Shown here one piece after another: positions 36,741-45,992 of a DNA stretch of 64,000 bases. The notes under the pieces were generated by a model. The model searched no databases and was not told the origin of the DNA. It was given only the letters and a program-made list of their open reading frames with translations. Made by a program: the position numbers and the translations under genes. The stretch spans positions 1-64,000 of the forward strand of contig CAZKMR010000003.1 of assembly GCA_964553795.1 (NCBI GenBank). The letters are read 5' to 3'. Within the stretch, counting starts at the first letter, position 1, and every line of letters begins with the position of its first letter. Source of the DNA: JADLHS01 sp964553795. GTDB lineage: Bacteria; Verrucomicrobiota; Verrucomicrobiia; Limisphaerales; JADLHS01.

Positions 36741-38972
36741 CTATTTCGCGGCGGGCAAGGAACCTTCGAGGCACGCCGCCGCTTCGCGTTGCAGTAGCCG
36801 GGCCAGAAACCAGTCGAACGCGACGTCCGCCGTTGCGAACGGAGGTTTGAAATTTTCGGCAATCACCTGCTGGCCTTTGACCAGTTCCGCCCGGGCCTCG
36901 GCGTCCCGACCCAGGTGATGATATGCCATGGCGAGAACAGCCTGCATGCTGGCCACGCGCGACAAGTTCGGGCCCGAGGCAATCTTCAGGCCAATCGTGC
37001 TCCAATGGGCCGCGCCGGCGTAATCGCTTCGGCGATAGCTCATCAAAGCCAGCGCCTGGCAGCGCCACGGAACGGTGTCGTTGTAACGAGCGGTCAGAAC
37101 ATCGGCGGGAATGGACTGCTCGAGGCGTTCGGCCAGAGGGGTCAGGCTGGCCAACAGTTCCGGACCGGGCGGGAGCAGCAGACTGTTCTTAACAATGCGT
37201 TCCGTAATGACTAGATCGCTAACGTCGCCGAATCGTTTGATGGGTTCGCGGCAGAAATCCTCGTAAGCGGCATGCTCGCCCAGTTCCGCCAAAACCACGG
37301 CGTATCGGGTGTAATCCCGCGAAGAAACCGGCGCGCGCTCGAACTGCGTCAACCGCACGACCACAGAATAGTACTCGGCCGCGCGCCGCCAGTTGCCCTT
37401 CTGCGCCGCCCAGTCGCCAAGCGGGCGAAACACTTCCATTCCCACGTCCGCCGCATCCGACGCGGGAAGGTCGCCGACCAAAAGATCTGCTTTATCGAAC
37501 TGACCTTTTTCCACCAGCGAGACGGCTTGGGCGATAATTTCCCGCGCCTCGGCTTTGTGGCGTAGTTGCACCTCGAATTCGCGACCGCGCTGCGCTTCGC
37601 GCCGGGCTTCGCGCTCCTTAAAAAACAGCCAAGTGGAGGTGCCGAATCCCGCCAGCAGCGCCAGACTGACCGCGGCCGCCGAAATGAAAACCGCGCGGTT
37701 GCGGCGGACCAGCTTTTGAAACCGATAGAGCCGGCTGGGGGGCCGCGCCACAATCGGCTCGTTGTCCAGATAGCGCCGCACATCCAACGCCAGGCCGTTG
37801 GCAGTTTGATAGCGCCGCGACCGATCTTTCTCCAGGGCGCGAATGACGATCCAGTCGAGATCGCCGCGCAAGAGCGAAATCAATTTCACCGGTTCGGCCT
37901 GCCGCTGCGTGGCCACGCGCGTCAACGCCGCTCCCTGCATCGTCGTAACCACCAACGACGGCCGTTGCGGTTCGCATTCGCGCAACGTGCGCCGCAAACC
38001 ATCAAGGCCCTCCTTCAGGAGTTCAGTTGTCTCGAACGGCGTTCGGCCCGTCAACAATTCGTAGAGCAAAACTCCCAGGCTGTAGAGGTCGCTGCGCGTG
38101 TCCACGTCCACGCCGCTCATCACGGCCTGCTCGGGGCTCATGTAGGCGGGTGTGCCGATGAATTGCTCGTAAGCCGTAAAAACGGTGTTGTCCGTCAGCC
38201 GGCCTTCAACCGCCTTCGCGATCCCGAAATCAATCACCTTCGGCACCGGCTTACCGTCAATGATCGTCACCAAAATGTTCGAGGGCTTGATGTCGCGGTG
38301 GATCACGCCTTTCTGATGCGCGTGCTGAACGGCATTGCAGACGGGAATGAAGAGTTCCAGCCGCTCGCGGGTGTCCAGTTCGTTCTGATCGCAGTATTCG
38401 GTGATCTTCACGCCGCGCACCAGTTCCATCACGAAGTAGGGGCGACCCGATGCCGTCGCGCCGGCATCGAAGACGCGCGCGATGTTCGGATGATCCATCA
38501 GCGCCAGCGCCTGCCGCTCCGCCTCGAACCGGGCGATGACGTTCCGGGTGTCCATGCCCAGCTTGATGATCTTGAGCGCGACTTTGCGGCGAACCGGCTT
38601 CTCCTGCTCCGCCAGGTAAACCGCGCCGCAGCCGCCCTCGCCAATTTTCTGGAGCAACTTGTACGGGCCAACCTTGTTCCCCACGAACTCGTCCTTCGAT
38701 TCCAGGCTTGGCGCAGTCCGGGTAGCGCCGGTGGTTTCAGCGAAGGCGGCCGAAAGATCTTCCAGCGGCAAGCGCGCCGCGACGCCGTCCTGAAAACACC
38801 CAAAGAAATTGTTCACCTCCCCTTGCGCGGCGAGGAGTTGCTCCACCAGGGAACGCAACTCCGCGTCACCCTCACACTCGCGAGTCACCAACTCGTCGCG
38901 CTCCGCCGGCGATTCCGCCTCGAGTGCCGCACAAAAAATCTTCTCGGCCTTTTCTGTCAGTGCTTCGTTCAT
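36741..38972 (-). CDS. Membrane Ser/Thr protein kinase with TPR-like sensor region
   Basis: 743 residues from the ATG at 38972. A short N-terminal region typical of kinases paired with ECF sigma factors (EKIFCAALE...RDELV) precedes a Hanks-type kinase domain (about 102-375): GEGGCGAVYLA glycine loop, ALKIIK, HRDIKPSNIL catalytic loop, KVIDFGIAK, GTPAYMSPEQA. One transmembrane helix lies at about 427-450. The C-terminal 290 residues are helical and TPR-like. All catalytic residues look intact. It lies 57 bp after the sigma gene and probably controls that sigma factor by phosphorylation. Confidence 0.92.
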   Translation of the reverse strand: MNEALTEKAEKIFCAALEAESPAERDELVTRECEGDAELRSLVEQLLAAQGEVNNFFGCFQDGVAARLPLEDLSAAFAETTGATRTAPSLESKDEFVGNKVGPYKLLQKIGEGGCGAVYLAEQEKPVRRKVALKIIKLGMDTRNVIARFEAERQALALMDHPNIARVFDAGATASGRPYFVMELVRGVKITEYCDQNELDTRERLELFIPVCNAVQHAHQKGVIHRDIKPSNILVTIIDGKPVPKVIDFGIAKAVEGRLTDNTVFTAYEQFIGTPAYMSPEQAVMSGVDVDTRSDLYSLGVLLYELLTGRTPFETTELLKEGLDGLRRTLRECEPQRPSLVVTTMQGAALTRVATQRQAEPVKLISLLRGDLDWIVIRALEKDRSRRYQTANGLALDVRRYLDNEPIVARPPSRLYRFQKLVRRNRAVFISAAAVSLALLAGFGTSTWLFFKEREARREAQRGREFEVQLRHKAEAREIIAQAVSLVEKGQFDKADLLVGDLPASDAADVGMEVFRPLGDWAAQKGNWRRAAEYYSVVVRLTQFERAPVSSRDYTRYAVVLAELGEHAAYEDFCREPIKRFGDVSDLVITERIVKNSLLLPPGPELLASLTPLAERLEQSIPADVLTARYNDTVPWRCQALALMSYRRSDYAGAAHWSTIGLKIASGPNLSRVASMQAVLAMAYHHLGRDAEARAELVKGQQVIAENFKPPFATADVAFDWFLARLLQREAAACLEGSLPAAK

Positions 38973-39029
38973 GCAGACTCTCAAACATTCATGCGAAATC
39001 GGAGGCCGTTCTGCCTCACCGAAATGAAT

Positions 39030-39587
39030 TCAGACGCTTTGCCGAATCTTTTGGAACAACCAGGTCCGGGCGCATTCCCAATGCCGATCCACGGTGCTCC
39101 GACTGACCTGCAGCGTCTCCGCGACTTCGGCGTTGGTCATGCCACCGAAGAATTTCAGGACCACCACGCGCGCCCGTTCGGAATTCACCCGCTTTAGTTC
39201 CTCCAGCGCCTCGTCAATCAGCAAAATCTTTTCGTCCGGCGTCGCCTGAACCGGGTCCAGGTCGTCAATATTCAACCGCTGCTGACCACCGCCCCGCTTC
39301 CCGGCTGCCTTGCGCCGCGCGTGCTCCACCAAAATCCGCCGCATCGCCTCCGCCGCCGCGCCGAAGAAATGGCCGCGGTTCTGCCAGGTCTGATCTTCCA
39401 CCTTGATGAGCCGCAGCCAGGCTTCATGCACCAGCGCGGTCGGTTGCAGGGTATGCCCGGCCGCCTCCTGAAACATCCGCGCCGCCGCCAGCTTCCGCAG
39501 TTCGTCATAGACCAGCGGGAGCAATTGCTCCGCAGCCTGGCGTTCACCGCGATGGATGGCATCCAAGATCAACGTGACGTCGCTCAT
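39030..39587 (-). CDS. ECF-family RNA polymerase sigma factor (TIGR02999 type)
   Basis: 185 residues. Sigma-2 region (about 20-90) contains LLPLVYDELRKLAAARM and TALVHEAWLRL; sigma-4 (about 130-180) contains RVVVLKFFGGMTNAEVAETL and VSRSTVDRHWECARTWL. This sub-family usually sits beside a Ser/Thr kinase instead of an anti-sigma factor, exactly as here. Target promoters are not predictable from the window. The divergent gap of 170 bp to the esterase gene may contain its own promoter. Confidence 0.93.
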   Translation of the reverse strand: MSDVTLILDAIHRGERQAAEQLLPLVYDELRKLAAARMFQEAAGHTLQPTALVHEAWLRLIKVEDQTWQNRGHFFGAAAEAMRRILVEHARRKAAGKRGGGQQRLNIDDLDPVQATPDEKILLIDEALEELKRVNSERARVVVLKFFGGMTNAEVAETLQVSRSTVDRHWECARTWLFQKIRQSV

Positions 39588-39757
39588 GATGATGGCTCAA
39601 ACTAATCGAGACAAAATCTTGCCGCCAACAGCTAAGTTCGGCGGTGGTCAAACATCACGCTTTCGCGTGTCATGGAAATATGCGAGGTCCGCGACGTCAT
39701 TTCGGGGCTGAATTCAAACCGAGCCTTTCCTATCGTAACGGCGGATTGTCTCACTTT

Positions 39758-41692
39758 ATGAAACCGCACCTTGCCTCCACGCTCAGCCTGCTCGCGATTT
39801 TGCTGGCCACCAGACCGGCGACGGCCAACGTCACTCTGAATCCTTTGTTCGCGGACAACGCGGTCTTGCAGCAAGGCGTCCCAGTCCCGGTCTGGGGCAC
39901 GGCCGATCCCGGAGAAAAAGTCACTGTGGAATTTGCCGGCCAGTCCATCGCGACGGTTGCCGCCGCCGATGGAAAGTGGCTGGTCCGCTTGAAACCACTC
40001 GCGCTCGGTGAGCCACGTTCGTTGACCGTCACCGGCAAAAACCAACTCGTGCGAACGAACATTCTCGTCGGCGAAGTCTGGGTGTGCAGCGGCCAGTCCA
40101 ACATGGAACGGCAACTCGGCCTGCGCGCCGGCCAGCCGCCCATCACCGGCTGGGAAGCGGAAGTCGCCGCCGCAAATTATCCCGCAATCCGGCACTTCGG
40201 CGTGGCGCAAACCAAGGCCCTCGCCCCGCAGCAAACGGTGAAAGGCAGTTGGGCCGTTTGCACGCCTGAAACCGTGAAGGATTTCACCGCCGTAGGCTAT
40301 TTCTTCGGGCGCGATCTCCACGTCGCCCGCGGCGTGCCCATCGGCCTGATTCACGCGTCGTGGGGCGGCACGCCGGCGGAAGCGTGGACGAGCGAAGCGA
40401 CGTTGCGCCAGTTTCCCGAATTCGTCAGCGCCCTCACGAGCTTGAAAGAACAAGCCGCCAATCCCGAACTCGCCCGGCGCGAAACGCAGGCCAAACAGGA
40501 CGCTTGGTATCAACAGGTAGATCCCGGCACGAAAGCGACCCCGGCCTGGAGCGCGGCGAATCTGAATACCAGCGACTGGCGCACGATGACCCTGCCTACC
40601 TTGTGGGAGAGCGCCGGTTTTCCTGATTTCAACGGAATCCTGTGGTTTCGCCGCACGGTTGAATTGCCCCAAAACTGGGACGGTAGCGACGCAGAACTCC
40701 ATCTCGGCGCGGTGGACGACGCGGACACCACCTGGGTCAACGGCAAACCCGTGGGCGCGACGATGGGTTGGGACGTGCCGCGCGTTTATCGGATTCCAAA
40801 CGCGGTGCTCCAGCGCGGCGCGAATGTCATCGCCGTTCGCGTGCTCGACACGGGTGGTGGTGGCGGCCTCTACAGCGGCGCCCTGCGACTCACCTTCCGC
40901 GCCGGCGGAAAAACCGAATCTCTTTCCCTCGCCGGATCGTGGCATTGCAAATCCAGCGTCGCCCTCTCCGATTCCGGCTGGCCGCCGACGGATTTCAGCC
41001 AGAGTTCCGGTTCGCCCACCGTTCTTTACAACGGCATGATCGCCCCGCTCCAGCCGTACGCGCTGCGCGGCGTCATCTGGTATCAAGGCGAGGCGAACTC
41101 CCCGCGCGCCAAGCAGTATCAGACACTGTTCCCCGCCCTGATCGCGGACTGGCGACGCGCCTGGGGACTCGGCGACTTTCCGTTCCTTTTCGTACAAATT
41201 GCTCCTCATCACGAAATGACGCCGGAAATCCGCGAAGCGCAACTGCTCACGCTGCAACGCGCCACCAACACGGCGATGGCCGTGACCATTGATTGCGGCG
41301 ACGCCAACGACATTCATCCGGCGAACAAAAAACCGGTCGGCGCCCGGTTGGCCCTGGCGGCGCGAGCCCTCGCTTACGGCGAACAACTGGAGTATTCCGG
41401 GCCGGTGTTCGATTCACTCAAAGTTGAAGGCGCGAAAGCCATCCTGCGCTTTACTCATCTCGACGGCGGGCTCGAAGCCCGCGACGGCGCACTGAAAGGC
41501 TTCACCGTCGCCGGCGCCGACAAAAAGTTTCACCCGGCGCAAGCCGCGATTCAGGGCGACACGGTGGTGGTGAGCGCTCCCGGCGTGGCCCAGCCCAAGG
41601 CCGTTCGTTATGGCTGGGCGAACGTGCCGGTGGGAAATCTATTCAACCGCGCCGGCCTCCCCGCCTCCCCCTTTCGCACCGATGTGGATTGA
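39758..41692 (+). CDS. Sialate O-acetylesterase-family carbohydrate esterase
   Basis: 644 residues from the ATG at 39758. Signal peptide (STLSLLAILLATRPATA). SGNH-type esterase with catalytic Ser114 in CSGQSNM and the Asp-x-His motif DIHP at 518-521. A beta-sandwich is inserted between the two halves of the catalytic domain (about 260-400, ILWFRRTVELP...VNGKPVGAT). It ends GLPASPFRTDVD, the usual ending in Verrucomicrobia. Although named for sialic acid, such enzymes deacetylate varied sugars, including plant polysaccharide side chains. Substrate not assignable. Confidence 0.9.
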   Translation: MKPHLASTLSLLAILLATRPATANVTLNPLFADNAVLQQGVPVPVWGTADPGEKVTVEFAGQSIATVAAADGKWLVRLKPLALGEPRSLTVTGKNQLVRTNILVGEVWVCSGQSNMERQLGLRAGQPPITGWEAEVAAANYPAIRHFGVAQTKALAPQQTVKGSWAVCTPETVKDFTAVGYFFGRDLHVARGVPIGLIHASWGGTPAEAWTSEATLRQFPEFVSALTSLKEQAANPELARRETQAKQDAWYQQVDPGTKATPAWSAANLNTSDWRTMTLPTLWESAGFPDFNGILWFRRTVELPQNWDGSDAELHLGAVDDADTTWVNGKPVGATMGWDVPRVYRIPNAVLQRGANVIAVRVLDTGGGGGLYSGALRLTFRAGGKTESLSLAGSWHCKSSVALSDSGWPPTDFSQSSGSPTVLYNGMIAPLQPYALRGVIWYQGEANSPRAKQYQTLFPALIADWRRAWGLGDFPFLFVQIAPHHEMTPEIREAQLLTLQRATNTAMAVTIDCGDANDIHPANKKPVGARLALAARALAYGEQLEYSGPVFDSLKVEGAKAILRFTHLDGGLEARDGALKGFTVAGADKKFHPAQAAIQGDTVVVSAPGVAQPKAVRYGWANVPVGNLFNRAGLPASPFRTDVD

Positions 41693-42045
41693 AACCAGGT
41701 TTCCCGAAAGTCTGCCCTGAGAACCCAGAATGCGCGTGATCTCGCTTTGGCAACGCCCTGTCGTTGCCAATGACCCACCGCAGCGCCTTCCGGCTCGTTT
41801 ACGCGTGAACCATGCAGTCGGGGTGCGGGCCTCAATCCCCCTTCAGCATTATGGGAACTGGAGGCATCGCGATAACCCGGGCGCACCTTCCGTTTTGATC
41901 GGCTCTAATGAGCCACCACTCAGTTCATACATCCGTAAAACCCCCGAGATTGAACCGCCAAATGGCATCGAAATACGACGAACATCGTATTGTAGTAAAT
42001 GCTCCGTCGGGACACGATGCCTGCGAACCTCTCAGACAACCAACT
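41693..42045. other. Intergenic region, 353 bp
   Basis: No supported gene. It contains a 7-bp stem GGCAACG/CGTTGCC at 41749-41768 without a T-tract and a weak hairpin at 41972-41991. It should carry the promoter of the PEP-CTERM gene. I recognise no riboswitch or RNA gene. Confidence 0.4.
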
Positions 42046-42861
42046 ATGAAAACAACAACTTGTCAGCAAGGAATTCGGTGCTGGGCCGTCGCGGCCGCCC
42101 TGTCCTTAGGAGTGGCAACTTCGAATCTCGGCGCCGTAAACGTCACTTTATCCGGTACCGATCTTGCAGGAAATCAGCCGATCATTAATTTCCTCAACTC
42201 CAATTTCCAAGGCGTCAACGTGACGTTTGGAGATTACAGCAATCCCGCCAGTATCCCGGCCGGCACCGATGTCTTTATCGTGGGTCGAATTCTTGGCAGC
42301 TTTGCCTATGCAAACGCGGGAAATTCATTGAGCTTCAACAACCTCACTATTCCAGTTGTGTCGTTCACCAGCTTTGTGACTCGGCCGGACTCAGACCGTT
42401 GGACGTGGCATTCCGGAGGCACAGTGGGTGGAGACGTGTCGGGAAGTGAAACGACCATTACGGCTGCGGGCGCGAGTCTTTTCGGAGGCGCAGGCACGGC
42501 CGATTGGTTCACCACCGGAACGAGTGGCACCGGATTCAACGCGTTGGGCTCGGGCACTGTCGGGACGGGAAACATCCTCGCAACCATGGGCGGCAATATT
42601 CTGGTCGCCGCCTGGGAATCGGGCCAGCAGTCGTCCGGCGGACACACATTTAATGCCAATCGCTTGTTGTTCAATCTGCCTGATTCGCAGCCGAATCCTC
42701 CTGCTCTTGCGGTCCTGCCCGATACCGTGGCTGGCCAGCAGGCGCTGATCTCGGCCCTCACCACCTACACACCTTTGCAGGTTCCCGAGCCTTCGTCCTT
42801 GGCCTTGTTGGGATTGGGAGCGCTTGCGGCACTCCGTGGCATCCGCCGCCGGATCAGCTAA
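42046..42861 (+). CDS. PEP-CTERM sorted secreted protein
   Basis: 271 residues: signal peptide (AVAAALSLGVATSNLGA), a Gly/Ser/Thr/Asn-rich beta domain, and a C-terminal sorting signal VPEPSSLALLGLGALAAL followed by RGIRRR. An exosortase should cleave near the PEP motif and anchor or release the protein at the surface, typically in exopolysaccharide-producing bacteria. The body has no recognised domain. A hairpin follows the stop. Confidence 0.88.
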   Translation: MKTTTCQQGIRCWAVAAALSLGVATSNLGAVNVTLSGTDLAGNQPIINFLNSNFQGVNVTFGDYSNPASIPAGTDVFIVGRILGSFAYANAGNSLSFNNLTIPVVSFTSFVTRPDSDRWTWHSGGTVGGDVSGSETTITAAGASLFGGAGTADWFTTGTSGTGFNALGSGTVGTGNILATMGGNILVAAWESGQQSSGGHTFNANRLLFNLPDSQPNPPALAVLPDTVAGQQALISALTTYTPLQVPEPSSLALLGLGALAALRGIRRRIS

Positions 42862-42879
42862 ACCACTCTTTGCCGCCAC

Positions 42880-42912
42880 AACAGCCGTTGTTCGATAGCA
42901 ACGGCTGTTTGC
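42880..42912 (+). terminator. Hairpin terminator after the PEP-CTERM gene
   Basis: An 11-bp perfect stem (AACAGCCGTTG/CAACGGCTGTT) with an 8-nt loop, 18 bp after the stop, followed by a moderately T-rich TGCTTG. Probably an intrinsic terminator, weaker than the others in the window. Confidence 0.6.
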
Positions 42913-43004
42913 TTGTACACGCCCCCCTTGGAGCGAGCCGGTCTTCAAATCCAATCAGTTGAACTCAATGAGACCGCAAGCGGCGGATTTTAACTGACGC
43001 CCAA

Positions 43005-43049
43005 GGTGCCGACCTCCCCGCCTCGTCCTTCCGCACGGGTGTGAATTGA
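43005..43049 (+). pseudogene. Fossil C-terminus of a second sialate O-acetylesterase
   Basis: Fourteen codons plus a TGA translate to GADLPASSFRTGVN, matching the end of the intact esterase upstream (RAGLPASPFRTDVD and stop). The frame before it has no similarity to the enzyme, so only this tip remains. Interpreted as the remnant of a duplicated gene lost by deletion or replacement. Confidence 0.55.
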
Positions 43050-43227
43050 TTGAATTGAGCCGTGTTGGATGACGGCTGGTCCCGGGAGAAATCACGTCAC
43101 ACAGAATCACAGGTTTTAACGACATTACAGGCGCACGTTGTGGTGGTTCAATCAAAGCACTGAATCCGGCGTTTGTTCGTGGGACATGTTTGTGGGGCTG
43201 ATGAACGCTCAGGTTTTAGTGGATGGT

Positions 43228-43263
43228 GGAGCGCGACGAGTGGGCGTCGCGCTCCTCTTTTTT
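43228..43263 (+). terminator. Strong intrinsic terminator without an obvious gene
   Basis: An 11-bp GC-rich perfect stem (GGAGCGCGACG/CGTCGCGCTCC), 6-nt loop, then TCTTTTTT. It is oriented for plus-strand transcription, but the nearest intact plus gene stops 366 bp upstream and already has a hairpin. On the minus strand no T-tract follows. Could end an unrecognised small RNA or be left from the lost esterase gene. Confidence 0.85.
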
Positions 43264-43367
43264 AATAGTCACACTCTCGCTCCGGACCTGCTCCAGACTG
43301 GAGCAAATCCTCCGGAACATCGCGAGGAAAACTACCTGACTCTTTGCGCGCAATCCTCCAGCGCGCC

Positions 43368-45842
43368 TCATTTCGTGGCAGCGGCGCGGACTACCAAAAC
43401 TTCTGGCGACAACCCGGACGCCTGCGCGGTCAACTTGATTTCTCCCGGCTGTCCAGTGGACTGCACGATGACTTGCGCGAGGCCGTTGAACAGGCTGCGC
43501 CGCCAGGTCGCCGCAGGACTGCCATCCTTTTCGAGGAATTGATCCGGCTCGTGCGAGGAAGGATCGCCGTTGCCGACGCCGATGATCTTCCCGGGGCCGC
43601 TCAACGTGAAGGTGATCTCGTTTCCGGCGGTCGGGACCAGCCGACCTTGCGCGTCATTCACTTGCACGGTGATGACGGAAACGTCCGTGCCGTCGGCTTT
43701 GATGCGAGCGCGGTCGGGCACAAGTTGAATCGCGGCGGGAGCGCCGGTGGTTTCGACTTTTGCTGTGAGGATTTCCTTGCCGGCTTTGTAGCCGCGCGCG
43801 AGCAAAGTCCCTGGCGCGTAATTCACCGGCCATTCGAGGTGCGAGTATTTTTTCATCGTCTTGCGCCCGAGACTTTCGCCGTTGAGGAAGAGTTCGACTT
43901 CGTCGCAATTGCTGTGCGCCCAGACGCTGATCTCCTGCCCTTCCCTGCCCGCCCAGTTCCAGTGCGGGAAAATGTGCAGCAACGGTTCGTCGCGCCACCA
44001 CGCTTGGAAATAATAAGCAGAGTCTTTGGGAAAACCACACAGGTCGAGAATGCCGAATTGCGACCCGATGGCCGGCCAGCCGAACGGCGTGGGCTCACCG
44101 CGATAATCGAAACCCGTCCACACGAACATTCCCGCGAGATAATCGCGATCGGCGTAATGCGACCAAGCTTGTTCCGCGCTCGAACCCCAGTCGGACGGAT
44201 CCCAGTCATACGCACGCAGGTGACAATTCTTGCGATCATCGAAATAGATGCCGCGGGTCTGGTTGAAGGCGCATTCCTCCGTGCCGACGATGATTTGTTC
44301 CGGGCGCTTGGCGTGCCATTGCTCGGTGGTGAAGCCGCCTTTATTCATATTGCCGAGATAATTCAAGCCAGCGACTTCGATCGGGATGGAATTCCCTCCA
44401 CCCCAACCGCCGCTGATGGCGATGGTGACGGGCCGTGTGGCGTCGAGTTGCTTTACGAATGCCTGCATTGCCTCCGTGATGCGCGTGCCTTGCTCCGTTC
44501 CCTCAACACGCCACTCTTCATTGCCAACGGACCACATGATGACACTGGGATGATTGCGGTCGCGGAAAATCAAGCGCTTCAAATGGTCATAGTGATACTC
44601 GGTCGTGCCAATCAGGCGATGCTCGTTGATGACCAACATCCCAAGGCGGTCACAGGCATCGAGCAGTTCGGGAGTCGGCGGATTATGCGACGCGCGATAG
44701 GCGTTGCAGCCAAATTTCTTCAACGCGGCGATGCGAAATTCCTGCAACGCATCGGGAATCGCCGCACCCACGCCCGCGTGATCCTGGTGATTGTTGCTAC
44801 CTTTGAGTTTCACGTGCTTGCCGTTGAGGAAAAACCCTTCGTTCGGATCGAAGCGAATCGAACGGATGCCAAACGTGGTTTCGTATTGGTCAACGACGGC
44901 GCCATCGCCGACGATGGTAGTAATCAATTTATACAGGTGCGGCGTCTCGATTGACCAGAGCATCGGGTTGGCGACAGTGATGCCTTCGGCAAACTCGATG
45001 GTATCTGCCGGAGCCAGGCCCGCACGTGTGCCGAGGCTCTTTGCGACCGTCTTGCCGTCGGCATCCAGAATCTTCTGTTCCACGTCGAATGTCACTGCGT
45101 TCGTCCCCTCGTTGATGATGGAAACCCGCGCGACGACATCGGCGGAGTTCGCTTTGATGATGGTCGTGACGAACGTGCCGTGGCGCTCGACATGGAGCGG
45201 CGCGGTCTTCACCAGCCAGACGTGCCGATAAATTCCCGCGCCCTCATAAAACCAACCTTCTTCGAGCGACGCGTCCACGCGCACGGCGACCACGTTCTCG
45301 CCGCCGTAATTGAGAATCTCGCTGATGTTGCGGGCAAAGCTGCTATAGCCGCTCGGCTCGGTGCCGAGATAATGACCGTTGACCCATACGATGGAATCGC
45401 GGAACACACCGTCGAATTCGAGGCTGATGCGCTTGCCGAGATCGGACTTGGGGATGTGGAACTTTTTGCGATACCAACCGACGCTGTTTTCGGGAAAGTT
45501 GCGGCCGATGGCTTTGAAGCCGTGCGAGCTGCTGCCGCGTTCGCTGAACGGCAGTTCCACCGCCCAATCATGCGGCAGGTTGAGTTTGCGCCAATTCTGA
45601 TCGTCGAACTTCGGATCGGACGCGCCCGAGCCGAATCCCGCTTTGGCGAAATAAGAAAACTGGCCGGTGGCATGATTGAAATCCTTGCTCACATCCGTCG
45701 CGTGGCCGAGCGCGAAACGCCAGTCGTGATCGAACGAAAGCCGTTCGCGAGCGCTGAATGCGGCGGCGTCACTGGTGAGCCCGACAAGCAAAAACGTCAG
45801 GATGATAACTCGCGCCAGGAGGGACATTGTTCTCAGTTTCAT
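43368..45842 (-). CDS. GH2-family glycosidase, putative beta-galactosidase
   Basis: 824 residues. Signal peptide (ARVIILTFLLVGLTSDAAA). Canonical GH2 order: jelly-roll sugar-binding domain (about 30-225), immunoglobulin-like domain, TIM barrel (about 335-620), then beta-sandwich domains at the C-terminus of the DUF4982/Big type. Acid/base Glu442 lies in MWSVGNEEW and nucleophile Glu522 in IVGTEECAF. KGSNNHQDHAGVG marks the start of the barrel. Most enzymes of this layout are exo-beta-galactosidases. In xyloglucan loci the GH2 removes side-chain galactose. Transcribed towards 43 kb, separated from the GH9 gene by a palindromic repeat. Confidence 0.9.
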   Translation of the reverse strand: MKLRTMSLLARVIILTFLLVGLTSDAAAFSARERLSFDHDWRFALGHATDVSKDFNHATGQFSYFAKAGFGSGASDPKFDDQNWRKLNLPHDWAVELPFSERGSSSHGFKAIGRNFPENSVGWYRKKFHIPKSDLGKRISLEFDGVFRDSIVWVNGHYLGTEPSGYSSFARNISEILNYGGENVVAVRVDASLEEGWFYEGAGIYRHVWLVKTAPLHVERHGTFVTTIIKANSADVVARVSIINEGTNAVTFDVEQKILDADGKTVAKSLGTRAGLAPADTIEFAEGITVANPMLWSIETPHLYKLITTIVGDGAVVDQYETTFGIRSIRFDPNEGFFLNGKHVKLKGSNNHQDHAGVGAAIPDALQEFRIAALKKFGCNAYRASHNPPTPELLDACDRLGMLVINEHRLIGTTEYHYDHLKRLIFRDRNHPSVIMWSVGNEEWRVEGTEQGTRITEAMQAFVKQLDATRPVTIAISGGWGGGNSIPIEVAGLNYLGNMNKGGFTTEQWHAKRPEQIIVGTEECAFNQTRGIYFDDRKNCHLRAYDWDPSDWGSSAEQAWSHYADRDYLAGMFVWTGFDYRGEPTPFGWPAIGSQFGILDLCGFPKDSAYYFQAWWRDEPLLHIFPHWNWAGREGQEISVWAHSNCDEVELFLNGESLGRKTMKKYSHLEWPVNYAPGTLLARGYKAGKEILTAKVETTGAPAAIQLVPDRARIKADGTDVSVITVQVNDAQGRLVPTAGNEITFTLSGPGKIIGVGNGDPSSHEPDQFLEKDGSPAATWRRSLFNGLAQVIVQSTGQPGEIKLTAQASGLSPEVLVVRAAATK

Positions 45843-45869
45843 AAAATTGTTGTGACGTATTCAGCAGAA

Positions 45870-45944
45870 CGGAGCGCCGATCACCCGATCGGCTCGTTGC
45901 TCGGCTCGTTTGCCCGGCGTGCCGATCGGGTGATCGGCGCTCCG
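45870..45944. repeat. Perfect 24-bp inverted repeat between GH9 and GH2
   Basis: Arms at 45870-45893 and 45921-45944 are exact reverse complements (core GCGCCGATCACCCGATCGG) with a 27-nt spacer. It fills half of the 150-bp gap. Without a T-tract it is not a standard terminator; it looks like a REP/palindromic element and could also form a stable mRNA hairpin. Confidence 0.85.
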
Positions 45945-45992
45945 GTTCGGGGTGAGAGGGGACGTTCCTGATTCATTCGATAGATGTCGCGG

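Larger units (their letters stand above)
42862..43367. other. Intergenic region, 506 bp
   Basis: Lies between the PEP-CTERM gene and the convergent GH2 gene. It holds the PEP-CTERM terminator, the esterase fossil and an orphan strong terminator (each listed separately). An open frame from 43138 runs through the terminator and antisense into GH2 and is not protein-like. Confidence 0.5.

Noticed and set aside
37566..39197. A 543-codon plus-strand open frame
   Set aside because: Antisense to the kinase and sigma genes; the reverse strand has the conserved kinase motifs.
43138..43542. 134-codon plus-strand frame over the orphan terminator
   Set aside because: It reads through a strong hairpin and T-run and into the antisense of GH2; no domain, Cys/Pro/Arg-rich.
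44805..44823. parS-like TTTCACGTG half site
   Set aside because: Only one half matches the parS palindrome, and it lies in the GH2 coding sequence.
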